This document shows, piece after piece, positions 1 through 11,157 of a stretch of DNA of 64,000 nt. Within the stretch, counting starts at the first letter, position 1; each line of letters begins with the position of its first letter. The DNA is from Xestospongia bergquistia. Lineage: Eukaryota; Porifera; Demospongiae; Haplosclerida; Petrosiidae. The stretch lies in the NCBI GenBank assembly GCA_963965975.1, contig OZ014412.1, positions 5,582,501 to 5,646,500 of the forward strand, in the 5' to 3' direction. Under the pieces are notes generated by a model, which was not told where the DNA came from, did no database searches, and was given only the letters and a program-made list of their open reading frames with translations. The translations under genes and the position numbers were made by a program.

Positions 1-636
1 AAGTGTGGTGTATTGATTAAATAATGTTATTATTATTGTATGGGGACAATAAGGACACACCTGGAGCCCTGGACACATGTTTATTTGTTCTGTTGTCCTG
101 AGTGTGTTTTGTTGTTGAGTTATCCATATTGATCTCAGCTAAGTATACAACATTAAGATATTGAATTATATGTACATTCTTGTTGAGTTTTAAGCAAACA
201 ATTGTTAAGTCATATGGAACAGTAAAACATTGGACATTTAGAGACAATGGTCTCTGTAACATCCTCAATGAATGAAATGACAGAGTATCTCATATATCTC
301 TATCTGTTATTTATGTGATTTTTTGAGACATTTGAGACTAATCCACCATATTGAGTATCAATTGTTGATTAAGATGAACAAGATTAAACAAAGTAGTTAC
401 CAACAATTGGACTTTGATGTGAAAAAGAAAAGATATCATCATTGGGGAGACCATTATGTACTACTGGCTGGTCTAAAAGTAGAAGTTTTGTAGCCAAGTG
501 TGGAATTTTTAAAATTATATTGTTACCTAGTTCATACCTGAAGATGGCCTAATTGGCATACAAAAGCTATGAAGCTATGTCATTTTTCTATTGCTGGATT
601 AATGATGTGTTAGTCATAAACACTTTGAAAGATGGG

Positions 637-637
<1 letters not shown>
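1..637. other. AT-rich sequence, nothing recognised
   Basis: No exon-like or element-like structure was recognised here. An open minus-strand frame around 17-268 lacks homology that I recognise and has no splice or family support, so it is not annotated. Confidence 0.5.

Positions 638-638
<1 letters not shown>

Positions 639-670
<32 letters not shown>
639..670. repeat. (TA)n microsatellite
   Basis: Uninterrupted alternating TA of about 32 bp. Confidence 0.9.
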
Positions 671-672
<2 letters not shown>

Positions 673-840
673 ACAAAACAATAACAAGGTTTACAATTTA
701 TTGTACATGGTCAATAAAGGTCAGTAGTTATGACACTAAGGTCAAACACAGTCGGAAGAAATCTTCATCTTAATGACCTTGGTTTGGAGTAATTATTGTT
801 ATAAACTTAAATTACTGTTGTAAGTACTTTTATTTTACAA

Positions 841-1250
841 TTGGAAACATCACTAAAAATATTAATGAAAGGTAGTGTTATTGAGCCCAAGAAGCAAAAG
901 CTAGAAGTCGTTTCCGTTAATTCAAATGATTGCTACAATAAATTGTATTCTGCTAATAATGCTGACATTTTATCTGATATATATGAGTATTCTTTGACCT
1001 TTACATCTTACTCTTTATCAGGCTGTCTCCCTCCATTTTTATCGGAATTTTACAAACCAAAACATTTAGACCTTCCTTATTACAAACTCCTTCACTTATG
1101 TGAGGAAGTATATATGTCTATTAATTAATGTGAGGAAGTATATGAAGAACTGTGCATGTCTAGAGAACAGCCTATTAATTTGAAAATTGAGATAATAGAT
1201 CATGCAGTCAAACATGTGGTTCCAACATGGGATAGGAAAGAAACAACGTA
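841..1250 (+). pseudogene. Possible decayed fragment of a YqaJ-type mobile-element gene
   Basis: About 95 codons are open from 841, without an ATG at the start, and end in a stop at 1126-1128. A 16-bp direct repeat (1098-1113 and 1128-1143) lies at the stop, so the frame looks broken by a short duplication, after which similar coding text resumes (residues CEEVYEELCMSREQ). The pattern of hydrophobic plus LC-E-x-Y residues recalls the stretch preceding the YqaJ nuclease domain in many animal mobile-element proteins. This is a weak resemblance from memory. It could equally be a relic of an unrelated gene. Confidence 0.2.
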
Positions 1251-1488
1251 ATCATGTGATTATAGGATATGAATATCATTATCATTATGTTCATATGCTA
1301 ACTCAATTTAATAGTTGAAACTGGTATGGGGGCTATTTGGGGATATGAATATTATTATAATTATGTGGTATGAAAATTGGTACACCAACACCAGCAGTAA
1401 TACCTGTAATGGCTTCCACAGGAAAACCAGCTAAATAGAAACAATATGTAACAAGTACAATAGTATGAATACTCTCATACCTGCTGGT

Positions 1489-1520
<32 letters not shown>

Positions 1521-4500
1521 AGGCATCACAGATGATGGTGTTGGTGATGATGATGGCATTGGTGATGATGATGATGACGTGAACACAAAGCTACCAGTAT
1601 TAGTACTTCCTATAGTATTGCTGTTAGTATCAATCACTTGTAGTGTATAATATATAGTAGCACTAGGTTGTAATGATGATAATATAAAACTGTCTGTTGT
1701 ATTGGCCACATATGATTTTGTAGCAGTAGCTATGATGTTAGCAGTATTGTTGTTGTAGACTATTAAAATATTTAGATCATCTTGTTCCACACATACAGCT
1801 GTTGTAAATACAACTTCAGCTTGTAAATGAGTTATATCAACATTTTTAGAATTAACATTTTGTAGCCATCTAACATCTAATAGTGATAACAGGACTCGAA
1901 TGATAATTTGAAAAATATAAATCAACTTACTATAATCTACTATTGTCTTCTCACTTGATCCCACAATATTGTTAGCAATGACACTAACAGTGTAGGTATT
2001 TTCAATCACTAACTGAGAGTGACTACATGTTGACGAATTTATTGGGTCTCCATGGCAACTGATTGATAAGGTATAGTTGTCAATAGGAGGTGTTATATTT
2101 GTATTAAATATTGGAGGACAAGGCTAAAAAAACAAATGAATAATATATTATATGATAATACAATATTATGATTGACCTAACAAAAATGCTTAAAAGTGAT
2201 GTCATGTAGGAATGGTTCAGCATCAAAATTGTTTAAATTGTCTCTAAATTGTTTTTCTGGAGTCTGTTTAGGTTAACAAAAAGGACTTAAACGGATGTAT
2301 AGAACTATATGGTTAGACATTAATGGCATGGAACTATTAAGGTGAGATTAAATTCTTTTAAACTCTATTATCCATGAAATTCTATCATAATAATATTCTA
2401 ATTTAATCATAAACATTAAACTTTGAGAACACAATCAAAGATCAAAATGTGTGAAGTCATGACAGAAGCCTTTTGATTAGTTAATACTAGTTCTGTACAC
2501 CATTTGAGACATTTCATATGGCAATACAGCCATAATAATTATTACCCAATCCAAAATTAACTTTAACTCGTTAGACATCAAAATTACCTTGCCAAAATCT
2601 ACTGTAATAAAATGTTAAAAGAATTATTGTAAGTGTTCTCACTACATGTGAGTCTATTATAAGTATATATGGCCTCATTCTGTTTTCTGAAAATTAAACT
2701 TGACTAATTGTTTATTTTAAAATTTGGAATTATGAAAATTTAGAAGAATTACAGTATTAATAACCAATTTAAATGGACAACTTTAGTTAGGCATAATAAT
2801 GATAGTTACACATTTCATATCTCTAGTGTGTACCACTATATTGTTAGTGTATAATCAATGTATATATAGATATTGTAATACTTACATTCCAGGATATGTT
2901 CAGTTTAGTTGTACCATTTACAAGATAGTCCATACAGATGTCTATACTTACAGGACGTGGTACTAGAAAAATGGAAAGGATGGACATGACTCTATTTATA
3001 TACTAAATTATAATAGAATATATTAATTATAAATTATAATAGAATATAAACAAGATAGGAAGAGAAACGTTGTTGATGGCCTATGTAATATATTATATAC
3101 AAGATACAGCTGTGTTATTATACTTACATATACAAGTTTATTGATATTAACATTGTAAAGTTTGGCTAGCTTGTATATGAAAGCTTTTGTATTGATCACA
3201 GTCATGTAATATCATCTACCATAGGGTCTATACTATCAATTATTGCTGACTATTAGTATCTTTTACTAGTCTATGTTTGACGTTTTTCATTAGCTCCCTA
3301 TAACATTATACTTCTAGTCATTCTATAGTCTTCAACAGACATTACTGCCAATTCTCTAATTTCTAGTCAGTATTACAATGTATATAAAGCTATGTATCTT
3401 TCAAAACAATTGTAGGACAATTTTTTCAATTATAATCTTGTTACTAAATAGGTAACCTTTTTAACCTTAAGTACAAGTGTTATGACAATGAATGTGACAG
3501 ATCATGATACAAATAATACTTGAAGCTTTTTGTTAGCTTGCTTCTTTGTTTATAATATTATATTTCTAGTATTCTATAGTCTTCAACAGATACTACTCCT
3601 AATTATTATAGCTCTAGTTAGTATCTTCTAAAACAAAATAGGATGATTATAATCTTGTTGTCATTATACTGAGCTATGAGTCTTCATGTACATTTAATAA
3701 TTTTTCTTGCATGGGCTTAGTTTCATTCAAAAGCTAATATTGTAAAGTTCTAAAACTTACAAGTTAGAGTGCTCTGTCTTGCTTTGGTATGACATACATA
3801 CACAACACATACAAACGCACACACAAAGTCACTAAACATCATAATGGCTTGTTAGGATCATGATTATCATTGAAATTATTATTCATTACAGTATACCTTC
3901 TCCAGGTAAAGTCACAGTAACAATATTGCTTATATCTCCTGGTCCTGTACTGTAATTAGCCCTCACAGTAAAGCTATATCTCTGACCAAACATTAATCCA
4001 GTGACAGTATAACTAGTACTATTGTCTGTAGTATTAATGGTCCACGAGTCACTACCATCTAATGGAGTCATAGTGATGATATAGTTCATTATGGCACGTC
4101 CTCCTGTGTCATTGAGAGCAATCCATAATAAAGAGACTGACTGATAAGTAACACTGGTATTGACAAGTTTGGATGGTGCATTTGGTGTAGCTATAACAAA
4201 AGATATAAAGAGTTTGTAAATTGTTTGTGACTATTTAATAATATGATAGTACTTGTTATAATAAAATATGAGTTAATTATTAATATCATATAGTACCAAG
4301 TATTCTATAATGTTCAATTGTTTATATGCTCTTCTATTCTTCGTAAAGGTTAGTGAATACAGTTATAAAGATAGCAAGTAGATATGATTGGAGACAGCTG
4401 TTGCTGTCATGACACTACTGCTACAGTAAGTGTCACAAACTCTATATTTATATGTGTCTATATACTAGCTAATTTGATTTGTTACTTTAAAAAGTTAATA

Positions 4501-5866
4501 AAATAACAATGTGAAATTTACAAATACTCAACAGGTGGTCCAAAACAAGCCTGGCACTCCAGTCAAAAAAGTATATACATTTAAAAAGAATGCAAATCCC
4601 ATAATGTATGTATGCCATAGTGTATGCTGTGCAAGTATACAAGTCAAGCACTTAAATGTTGTGCTAAAATTACGATAAAAGTTAACTCACTATAGATTTG
4701 TAAAGTACAGCTCATTGAATTTCCCAAGTTATCTTTACAAGTCACATTATCATCATCCAGTGACTCAGTAGCTATAAATGTTAGTGTAGAATTAGCTAAA
4801 TTTCCATTGAAGGTACCAGTGGCAAAAAAGATCGTGTTATCGTCATATAGTCTACTACTAGAGAGTACCAAATCTTGCTTGTTTGATCTGCTTTCAACTG
4901 TAACTTTTACATCTTCATCAAATCTTTGTTGATATGAAAAAGCTGAGTTTTGATGATTTAGTGTGACACTATGATTTGTAGAATTACCATTTTCAGATTT
5001 GACTCTAACTGTCATTGTAATGTTAGTTGAATTACCATTGAAGGTAGCATTAGATGAAATGTTTAAGTAATCCTGGTCTATCATAGCGGTATAGTTTATG
5101 ACATCATTATTTTCAGTCATCATCATAACTGTCAAAGTAGTATTGGATATATTTCCATTGTATGTAATAGAATGGGAAGATCTAGATGATTCAGCAACCA
5201 AGAATGTTTCAGAATTAGTTTCTGCAATAACAGGAATTTTCCATCTAAGAATGTTCAAGAAAGCTCCAGTGTTATTGACATCACAATTAAGTTTTAATTC
5301 TGTTCCTGGTACAGTGTGAGAGCCTTCATTTATTTCTTTACAAATTTTGTTTGGATCAGACAGTGATACTGAACACCAACCTAATATCAATTAAAACAAT
5401 GATTTTATACTACAACATACAAAATGGCATGAAAATATTAATATAATCTCATGCTGATATTAAACAAAAGATCTTTAATTAGATATTAGATATACAATTA
5501 CACATCCTGTCATTTGCTTCCTTTTTCTTAATATGAACAACATTATATTGACAATGCACTAAACATTAATGAATAGCACAGCAGAACCAAAGTAGAAGAT
5601 CATTATAATGGTGATACCTAGCTGAGAAAAATGCATGAAAAAAAACAGGAGCAATAATAGCCAACAAGCAGCATAAATCATTGCTCACAATGAAATTTTA
5701 TAATAAAATAAGGTGCCTGGACTTTCTGTAAATATCATAAGTATTACATTAATCTTATTTTTGTTATTGCTTTCAATGATAGCTAGTTAGTTTGTTTTAT
5801 TACTATTGGACTATAATATTATATTGAAAATGAAAAGCTTTGGGCTAATTTGCTAATTTCTAGCAA

Positions 5867-5921
5867 GAAGATAGGGACTGTGGAGAGAATAGAGAATTAT
5901 GTCTCCACAGCTCCCATCTTC
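5867..5921. other. miRNA-like hairpin in R1 intron 1
   Basis: Left arm 5867-5886 and right arm 5902-5921 are complementary over 20 nt apart from one single-base bulge on each side; the loop is 15 nt (5887-5901). It lies in the long first intron of R1. It could be a small-RNA precursor or only a foldback relic. No expression evidence exists. Confidence 0.35.
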
Positions 5922-5956
5922 AAGCCTAAGTATTTTGATCACTATTCGTTAATATG

Positions 5957-6039
5957 AACGTTCTCTTAAAAGTTTACATAAATGTTAAACAAGAGAACAT
6001 TCATATGAACATTCTCTTAAGCGTTCGTATGAATGTTCA
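5957..6039. repeat. Nested inverted repeats
   Basis: GAACGTTCTCTT pairs with AAGAGAACATTC, and GAACATTCATATGAAC (from 5995) pairs with GTTCGTATGAATGTTC (to 6038) with one mismatch. The two hairpins share sequence and may be the remains of a small foldback element. Confidence 0.5.
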
Positions 6040-6691
6040 AGAAAAGGAGGATCGTTCAAAATTATGCTAATAATCATTTCTAATTATTACACACGGTATC
6101 TCATTTTTAGACGCTTTTAGCATTCCATCAAGGAAAGACCAGATTATATATATAACTTTGTCTTTGCTTGATTTTTTTGGGACCTAGAAAGTGTAAATGA
6201 CACTCACCAACATTGGATAAAACAAGTATAACAAAAAGGAACAGAACAGTGACAGTCTGCATCTTGTTGCTTGTCAACGGAAGTGAATGGTTAATCTAAA
6301 CCAGACCCAAAAATTGAATTTACACTACATTATAATTATAGGAGTCAAAATTTATTCCAAGATTCTTGATTCCTTGGTTTCCTATCAATTATTTTTAGCA
6401 AGATTTTCACTAGATTTCTTTGGCCAGCTAGCTCACTCTTAAAAATTCCCAAAACAACCAATCAACAACTCTATTCTTATTATTCAGTTTTAGTATTCAG
6501 TATAATATATATACTACTGGTACATAAATCTTACTTAGATAATTTATATAAATCAAATTCTCATTTCAGATTTACAATCCCCATTTTAATAACAGATTGA
6601 GAAGTGTCATTGTATTTTTATTTAAACATAATGGATGCAAAAGACTATCAGACTATCTTTATATGGGGACATAAGTGATATATACATACAC

Positions 6692-6692
6692 A

Positions 6693-6726
<34 letters not shown>
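6692..6726. repeat. (TG)n/(TA)n microsatellite
   Basis: Short TG run followed by alternating TA. Confidence 0.85.
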
Positions 6727-7057
6727 CTTTTAAATTCAATATACTTTTCAACAATGGAGTGAGTAAGGGGTGAACATGGCCAATCTCAAGGGAGTAGATG
6801 ATTATGCATAAACCATAGCAACAATATATACTAGAATACACTGTCCTTGTAATAAGTCATAAGTCATAAGTGAAGTAATTCTTTAAAAAAGGATTCATTA
6901 ATTGTAAACTATAATGCAGGAAGTTTAATTCAATAGTCAAGTCTAGAGACAGTATGACAATTTGAATAAACGAGATAACAGGAAAACATTACTAACAAAA
7001 TAGATAGAAATAGATTATCATTCAGTTGTAGAATAAAAATAGAGTAATAATAATATT

Positions 7058-7429
7058 GTGTTATTTTCTTGCATTTATTTCAATAAAGAGACGATTCTTA
7101 TTTTGTTAACGTTAACTATCATATTTGTCTATTGTTGTCAAAGAAGAATAGATAACATGACTGATACCATCGCTCCATCTGAATCCAGAGCAGCTGTATA
7201 TGAAGTAACAGCTACAAATGAAGATAGAGTGAGGAAAAACAAACATGATATCGTTTACGATGAAGCATTAATGAAGGACACACCCATTACCAGTAATATA
7301 TCTTATTGTAAAGTATTGAATAAGCATCAATATGATAATATTGAACCAGTGGGTCACATGACCTCATCAATACGAGAGAAGAAATGGGAATCATTAAATG
7401 AAGACAATGGTGACATGTCTATCATGTGA
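7058..7429 (+). CDS. Orphan transmembrane-plus-tail exon with tyrosine motifs
   Basis: The frame is open for 123 codons to a TGA at 7427-7429, but the first in-frame ATG lies after the hydrophobic segment. It is therefore probably the last exon of a gene or gene fragment; a pyrimidine-rich stretch precedes it, consistent with a splice acceptor near 7085. It shows a TM helix (ILILLTLTIIFVYCC), a basic stop-transfer RR, then a tail of about 90 residues with YEV, IVYDEA, an ITIM-like ISYCKV and HQYDNI. It resembles in design the tails of the surrounding receptors, yet no ectodomain exons were found upstream on this strand. It may be an exon stranded by inversion. Confidence 0.45.
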   Translation: MLFSCIYFNKETILILLTLTIIFVYCCQRRIDNMTDTIAPSESRAAVYEVTATNEDRVRKNKHDIVYDEALMKDTPITSNISYCKVLNKHQYDNIEPVGHMTSSIREKKWESLNEDNGDMSIM

Positions 7430-7761
7430 TATCTATTTGTAGTCATGTGAAACAGAATTGATATTATAATCTATATCTTTATATTATAATATATATTATT
7501 ATTATTATTACTTATGTCACAGTTATATATAAATTTGGTGGACAATTATTAAACAATTGAACATATCATAACACAAAGCAGCTGTCTTACATAAATCTTT
7601 TGTTAGCTACTTAATTAAAGAGAACAAACAGGAAGTAATAAAACATAAATTATAAGGAAGTGTAAAATACAAAATGGTGGATAATTTCATTTCTTATAAT
7701 TGAAATACATCAAATGTGTTAAAAGAGTTTTTACTATTTTCAGTTAATGCTCTAGATGTCT

Positions 7762-10284
7762 TTACATGTCTGGTGTCTTTCTTGAGTTACTCAACTCATA
7801 TTCAATATATGTAGCAGTGTTAAGCTAGATAGATAGATGAGAAAGACAGAAAGATAAAAAGCAAAAGAGATATATATTGCAGTGACCCTACATAACTTTA
7901 AGTTTTTAAAAATCAGTTTAGGACAAATAAAATAATTCTTTATGTCATTGTATCCATAGCAACACTAGTAATCAGTTAGTTGGTATAATAGCTCATATCA
8001 ATATACTATGACTAATAAACTCAGTGTAGTTAGATCAGTAAAGATTAAATCTAGTACAGCTGCATAATCCCTCCATATTAATACATGTAATGAAATATAG
8101 GAAGATGCAATGGAATAGAATGGACATTGAAAACCTTTTGTGTTCTCTTAGATATGAATAATGATAAGTACTAATACTCTCTCTAGCATGATTTTGAGTA
8201 GGAGGAGACACCAGCCCTTGGTACCTCTTGGTTCCTACACCTATGATGTATATCTCTTAGTACCATACATAGTTCATGAATACTAGTGTATATGTTATTA
8301 CAAATCACTTACCAATTTCTTATGACTATTGTTACTATCACTGTAAATGATAATAAGTACATTATGTTAGTAACATTATGTATTGTTATTTTTTTGACTT
8401 ACGTCTTTCCTATAGAAAATATCAAATATTATAACCTCATATAATAAATTATACTCTCCTCTCACCTCTTATTTTAATGATGGCAACTACTAACGTTAAA
8501 ACAATAACAATTGAAACAATCATAACAAAAGCAACAATATGCTGATAAGTGATATGACCTTTGAAAGAAATATAGTTATAATTTATTAGTTATCTCACTT
8601 ACATCTTTCAGATATTTCTGTTAATGGAGGACTTGTTGGAATAACTATAGTAACAAAAGTAGTTATGTTAGTATCAAAATAAGTGATTTTAAAACTCTTT
8701 ATTTTTAAGGTACACTTCATATTTACCTACGTCTGTCAAAGGTCCTAATCCTACTGCAAATAAATTAAGGGGAACTAAATTAATAGTGCAAGTAGAACCC
8801 AGTGTAGCTCCAGTGATAATGGCGCATAGGGGTAGGAAGATAGTAGGGATTAGGGGGGCTAAAATGTTATCAATAGTAATAACTGTTCCATGAGCAGGGG
8901 GTTGCATTCCCAGAAGTTTTTAATTTGAAAACTTGTAAAATTATGTTAAATGATAACAGATGATTATGACTGAATTAAAGAAATGACATATATGTACATG
9001 ACCTAATAAAATATGTTAATAATGTCCAAAATAGTTTACACGTCTCTTGTTGCTGGTTACAAAATCCTTTGCAATACTTATAAATTAATGATTATTTTTT
9101 TAAAAATAGAGTAACTTTACTTTGTTAACAATATTAGGGGGGCTAAGCCCCCCTTTAATCAACATTAGGGGGGCTAAAGCCCCCCTAGCCCCCCTGGTTC
9201 CTACCCCTATGTAATGGCGGTAGTAGTAGGAGCTGGCACAGTAATAGCAACTTTACTAATAGAGACATTATGAGCTACTAAAATTTCTCTCACATCAGTA
9301 CGACAATCAGAGAGAATTAACTATGTGACAAATAAACCATTTATACATACAATGCTATCATATTTACCATCCATTCTACAAATATATCAGCTGTACCATC
9401 ATCTTGAAAGTTGGTAACATTTGTTTTCACAATACGGACTCCACCAGGCCCTGTTACAGTGTAATGACCAATAATGCTAGTACTAATGTGAACAACTTAC
9501 AATCTATACTAAAACAACGAGTATAACTCTGTGGTCCACTCCTATCACCACCATCTACAGCTGCTACACTATAAGTATAAGGTCTACCTTGTTCTATGTC
9601 ATTGATGATAATATAAGTTAACATTGTATCTATTAGTTGGTAATCGAGGGGAGTGCTGAGATTAACACGATAGTAGTCAACACACATGTATGAATACCAT
9701 ATTGATGACCAAGAAATAACAACTGATGTAGTATTAAGAGCTAAATAAGACAATGAATGAGGACTACGACTGGGAGGATCTGTTGATAAAATAGACAAAT
9801 GTTTTACTAAGTATAGTTTTTTTAAATTACCTTTTATCACAATAGGACATTGTTTACTATTATGATCACTGTTATCATTCATATCTGTACATTCTACAGT
9901 GACTTTGTCATTATATTTAACTTCAGCAATAAAATCAAGTGTGAAGGCATTGTTGTCAGTTTTAGTGACATTAAAATATCTACCAACTCGTCTAACCTGT
10001 CCAACAGGATCATGTGGACGAAATACAGTAGCACCACTAACACTTTTACCAGTGATAGTGAATTTAGCTCGTGAACTATTTATTCTACAGTCATATTGTG
10101 TCAATATTCCAGGACAAGTTGCTTGACAAGAAAACCAGAGCACCTGAGAGTGAGCAGCAACTAAGGAAGAAATAGTCAGCCAATGACATTTAGTATAGTA
10201 ACTAATACACTTACTATATAGCAAAGCTAATTGTAAAACGACCAGTAAGAAGTGATTTGATCTTTTAGATACTACCATTATCAT
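7762..10284 (-). pseudogene. R2: Ig-like/FN3 receptor gene interrupted by a MITE
   Basis: Exons are 10215-10284 (signal peptide, ATG 10284), 9831-10160 (Ig-like, cysteines WFSCQATC, YDC, VECTD, QCPI), 9501-9779 (FN3-1 with ISW and the RSGPQS signature), 9368-9450 and 8727-9320 (FN3-2), 8603-8644 (short stalk), 8466-8558 (TM helix), 8403-8409 (7-nt microexon), 8313-8340, and 7762-7824 (tail ending TYIEYELSNSRKTPDM). The FN3-2 exon carries a 387-bp insertion at 8825-9211 with an 8-bp target duplication. As the DNA stands, translation reaches a stop at the insertion edge. Without the insertion and one target copy the exon lengths sum to 1194 nt, a multiple of three, so the lesion is recent and is the only visible break. 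Family function would be cell-surface recognition, by architecture only. Confidence 0.75.
8825..9211. mobile_element. hAT-like MITE, 387 bp, inside R2 exon 5
   Basis: The ends are inverted copies of CATAGGGGTAGGAA, and the flanks are an exact 8-bp duplication TAATGGCG (8817-8824 and 9212-9219), the target length of hAT transposons. Subterminal G6/C6-rich repeats (AGGGGGGCTAA) occur at both ends. There is no coding capacity. A decayed terminal fragment of similar sequence lies near 8205-8245. Confidence 0.85.
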
Positions 10285-10479
10285 CCAATGATGTTTGACT
10301 CATTTTCTATAGGTGGGGCTCAAGTTATCACATGATTAGCAGTTGAATTAAATTCATGATCGTAGCTAAGTAAGACTGTATAATAACAATAAATAACTTC
10401 TTTAGACTCAATCTTTACTTCACACTACATGACCAGGAACAGTGACAAGGTGGGAGTAAAACTTTAAAGATACACTATA

Positions 10480-10580
10480 TATGTAATACATGTATGTAGG
10501 ATACATGTATATGTACAAATATGGTATATACATGTACATGTATGTAGACTGTACTGTACATGTACTCCTCATTACATGTA
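10480..10580. repeat. Palindrome-rich ATGTACATGTA tract
   Basis: Repeated short self-complementary words (TACATGTA and relatives) in the spacer between R2 and the TRIM-like gene. The rest of 10285-11017 shows nothing recognisable. Confidence 0.5.
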
Positions 10581-11016
10581 CTGACACATTCCTCTCAGTA
10601 GATAACATTTCATTTTCACTAATCCATTCCATATCACATGTAGCCATGGTAACAAGGTATATCATACATCCTTATAATTATATTGATATATTGTCATATA
10701 ATACAATTGACCATTGAATATACCACAAGATAAAAATGTACCAGTCACCACGTCAATAATAAATTTAATTTTAATTTTAAACCAACACTAGTAACCATGA
10801 ACAATGGAAATCAGTTATTGTACAAGTATAATAGTAAAATATGATGAAACTATGTTTGTGAATGTTTCAGAAACATTTAATATCTTTTTCAAAATAATGT
10901 TACTTGTAGTGAAATGACATGTTAATGTGACATTTTCATAATTAGGTTTTTATCAACACAGCACTCCAATCCATTTGAGAGTGGTCTTTTGGTGGCTTCG
11001 TATTTTTCTAGAAAGT

Positions 11017-11017
<1 letters not shown>

Positions 11018-11080
<63 letters not shown>
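11018..11080. repeat. (GA)n microsatellite
   Basis: About 60 bp of GA repeat just beyond the 3' end of the TRIM-like gene. Confidence 0.9.
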
Positions 11081-11085
<5 letters not shown>

Positions 11086-11157
11086 ATGATTTGTATATTA
11101 CACAAGTTTGATTACTTCAAAATTATAAGTCAAATATTAATAATTAAACAAGGAGGA

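Larger units (their letters stand above)
1366..6262 (-). pseudogene. R1: Ig-like/FN3 receptor-like gene with truncated membrane end
   Basis: Splicing by hand gives exons 6208-6262 (start ATG at 6262, hydrophobic signal peptide MQTVTVLFLFVILVLSNV), 4691-5380, 3897-4190, 2886-2962, 1931-2123, 1481-1894 and the start of a last exon at 1430; phases agree throughout. Exon 2 is unusually large (690 nt). It has Ig-like cysteines (LNCDV, NVTCKD, SCTL) and a Trp (LRWKI), with an expanded middle holding three copies of an F/Y-NGN-x-x-N-x-T-x-T module. Exon 3 is a complete FN3 domain; exons 4-5 form a second FN3 split by a phase-0 intron as in R2-R9; exon 6 is another beta-type domain followed by a Ser/Pro and poly-Thr stalk. 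The last exon starts like the R3 TM exon (Gly-rich, AITGITAGVGVP) but loses hydrophobicity and hits a stop near 1366, so no membrane anchor or tail is visible. It may be a pseudogene, or a secreted form. Confidence 0.7.

Noticed and set aside
17-268. Minus-strand 83-codon frame at the window edge
   Set aside because: No homology, signal, domain or splice context that I recognise; low-complexity AT-rich sequence.
1465-1650. Plus-strand poly-Val/Asp frame
   Set aside because: It is antisense to the poly-Thr and Ser/Pro stalk of R1, whose exon has good splice borders and domain context.
3023-3205. Minus-strand 60-codon frame in an R1 intron
   Set aside because: It lies between well-phased exons and lacks splice sites that would keep the R1 frame.
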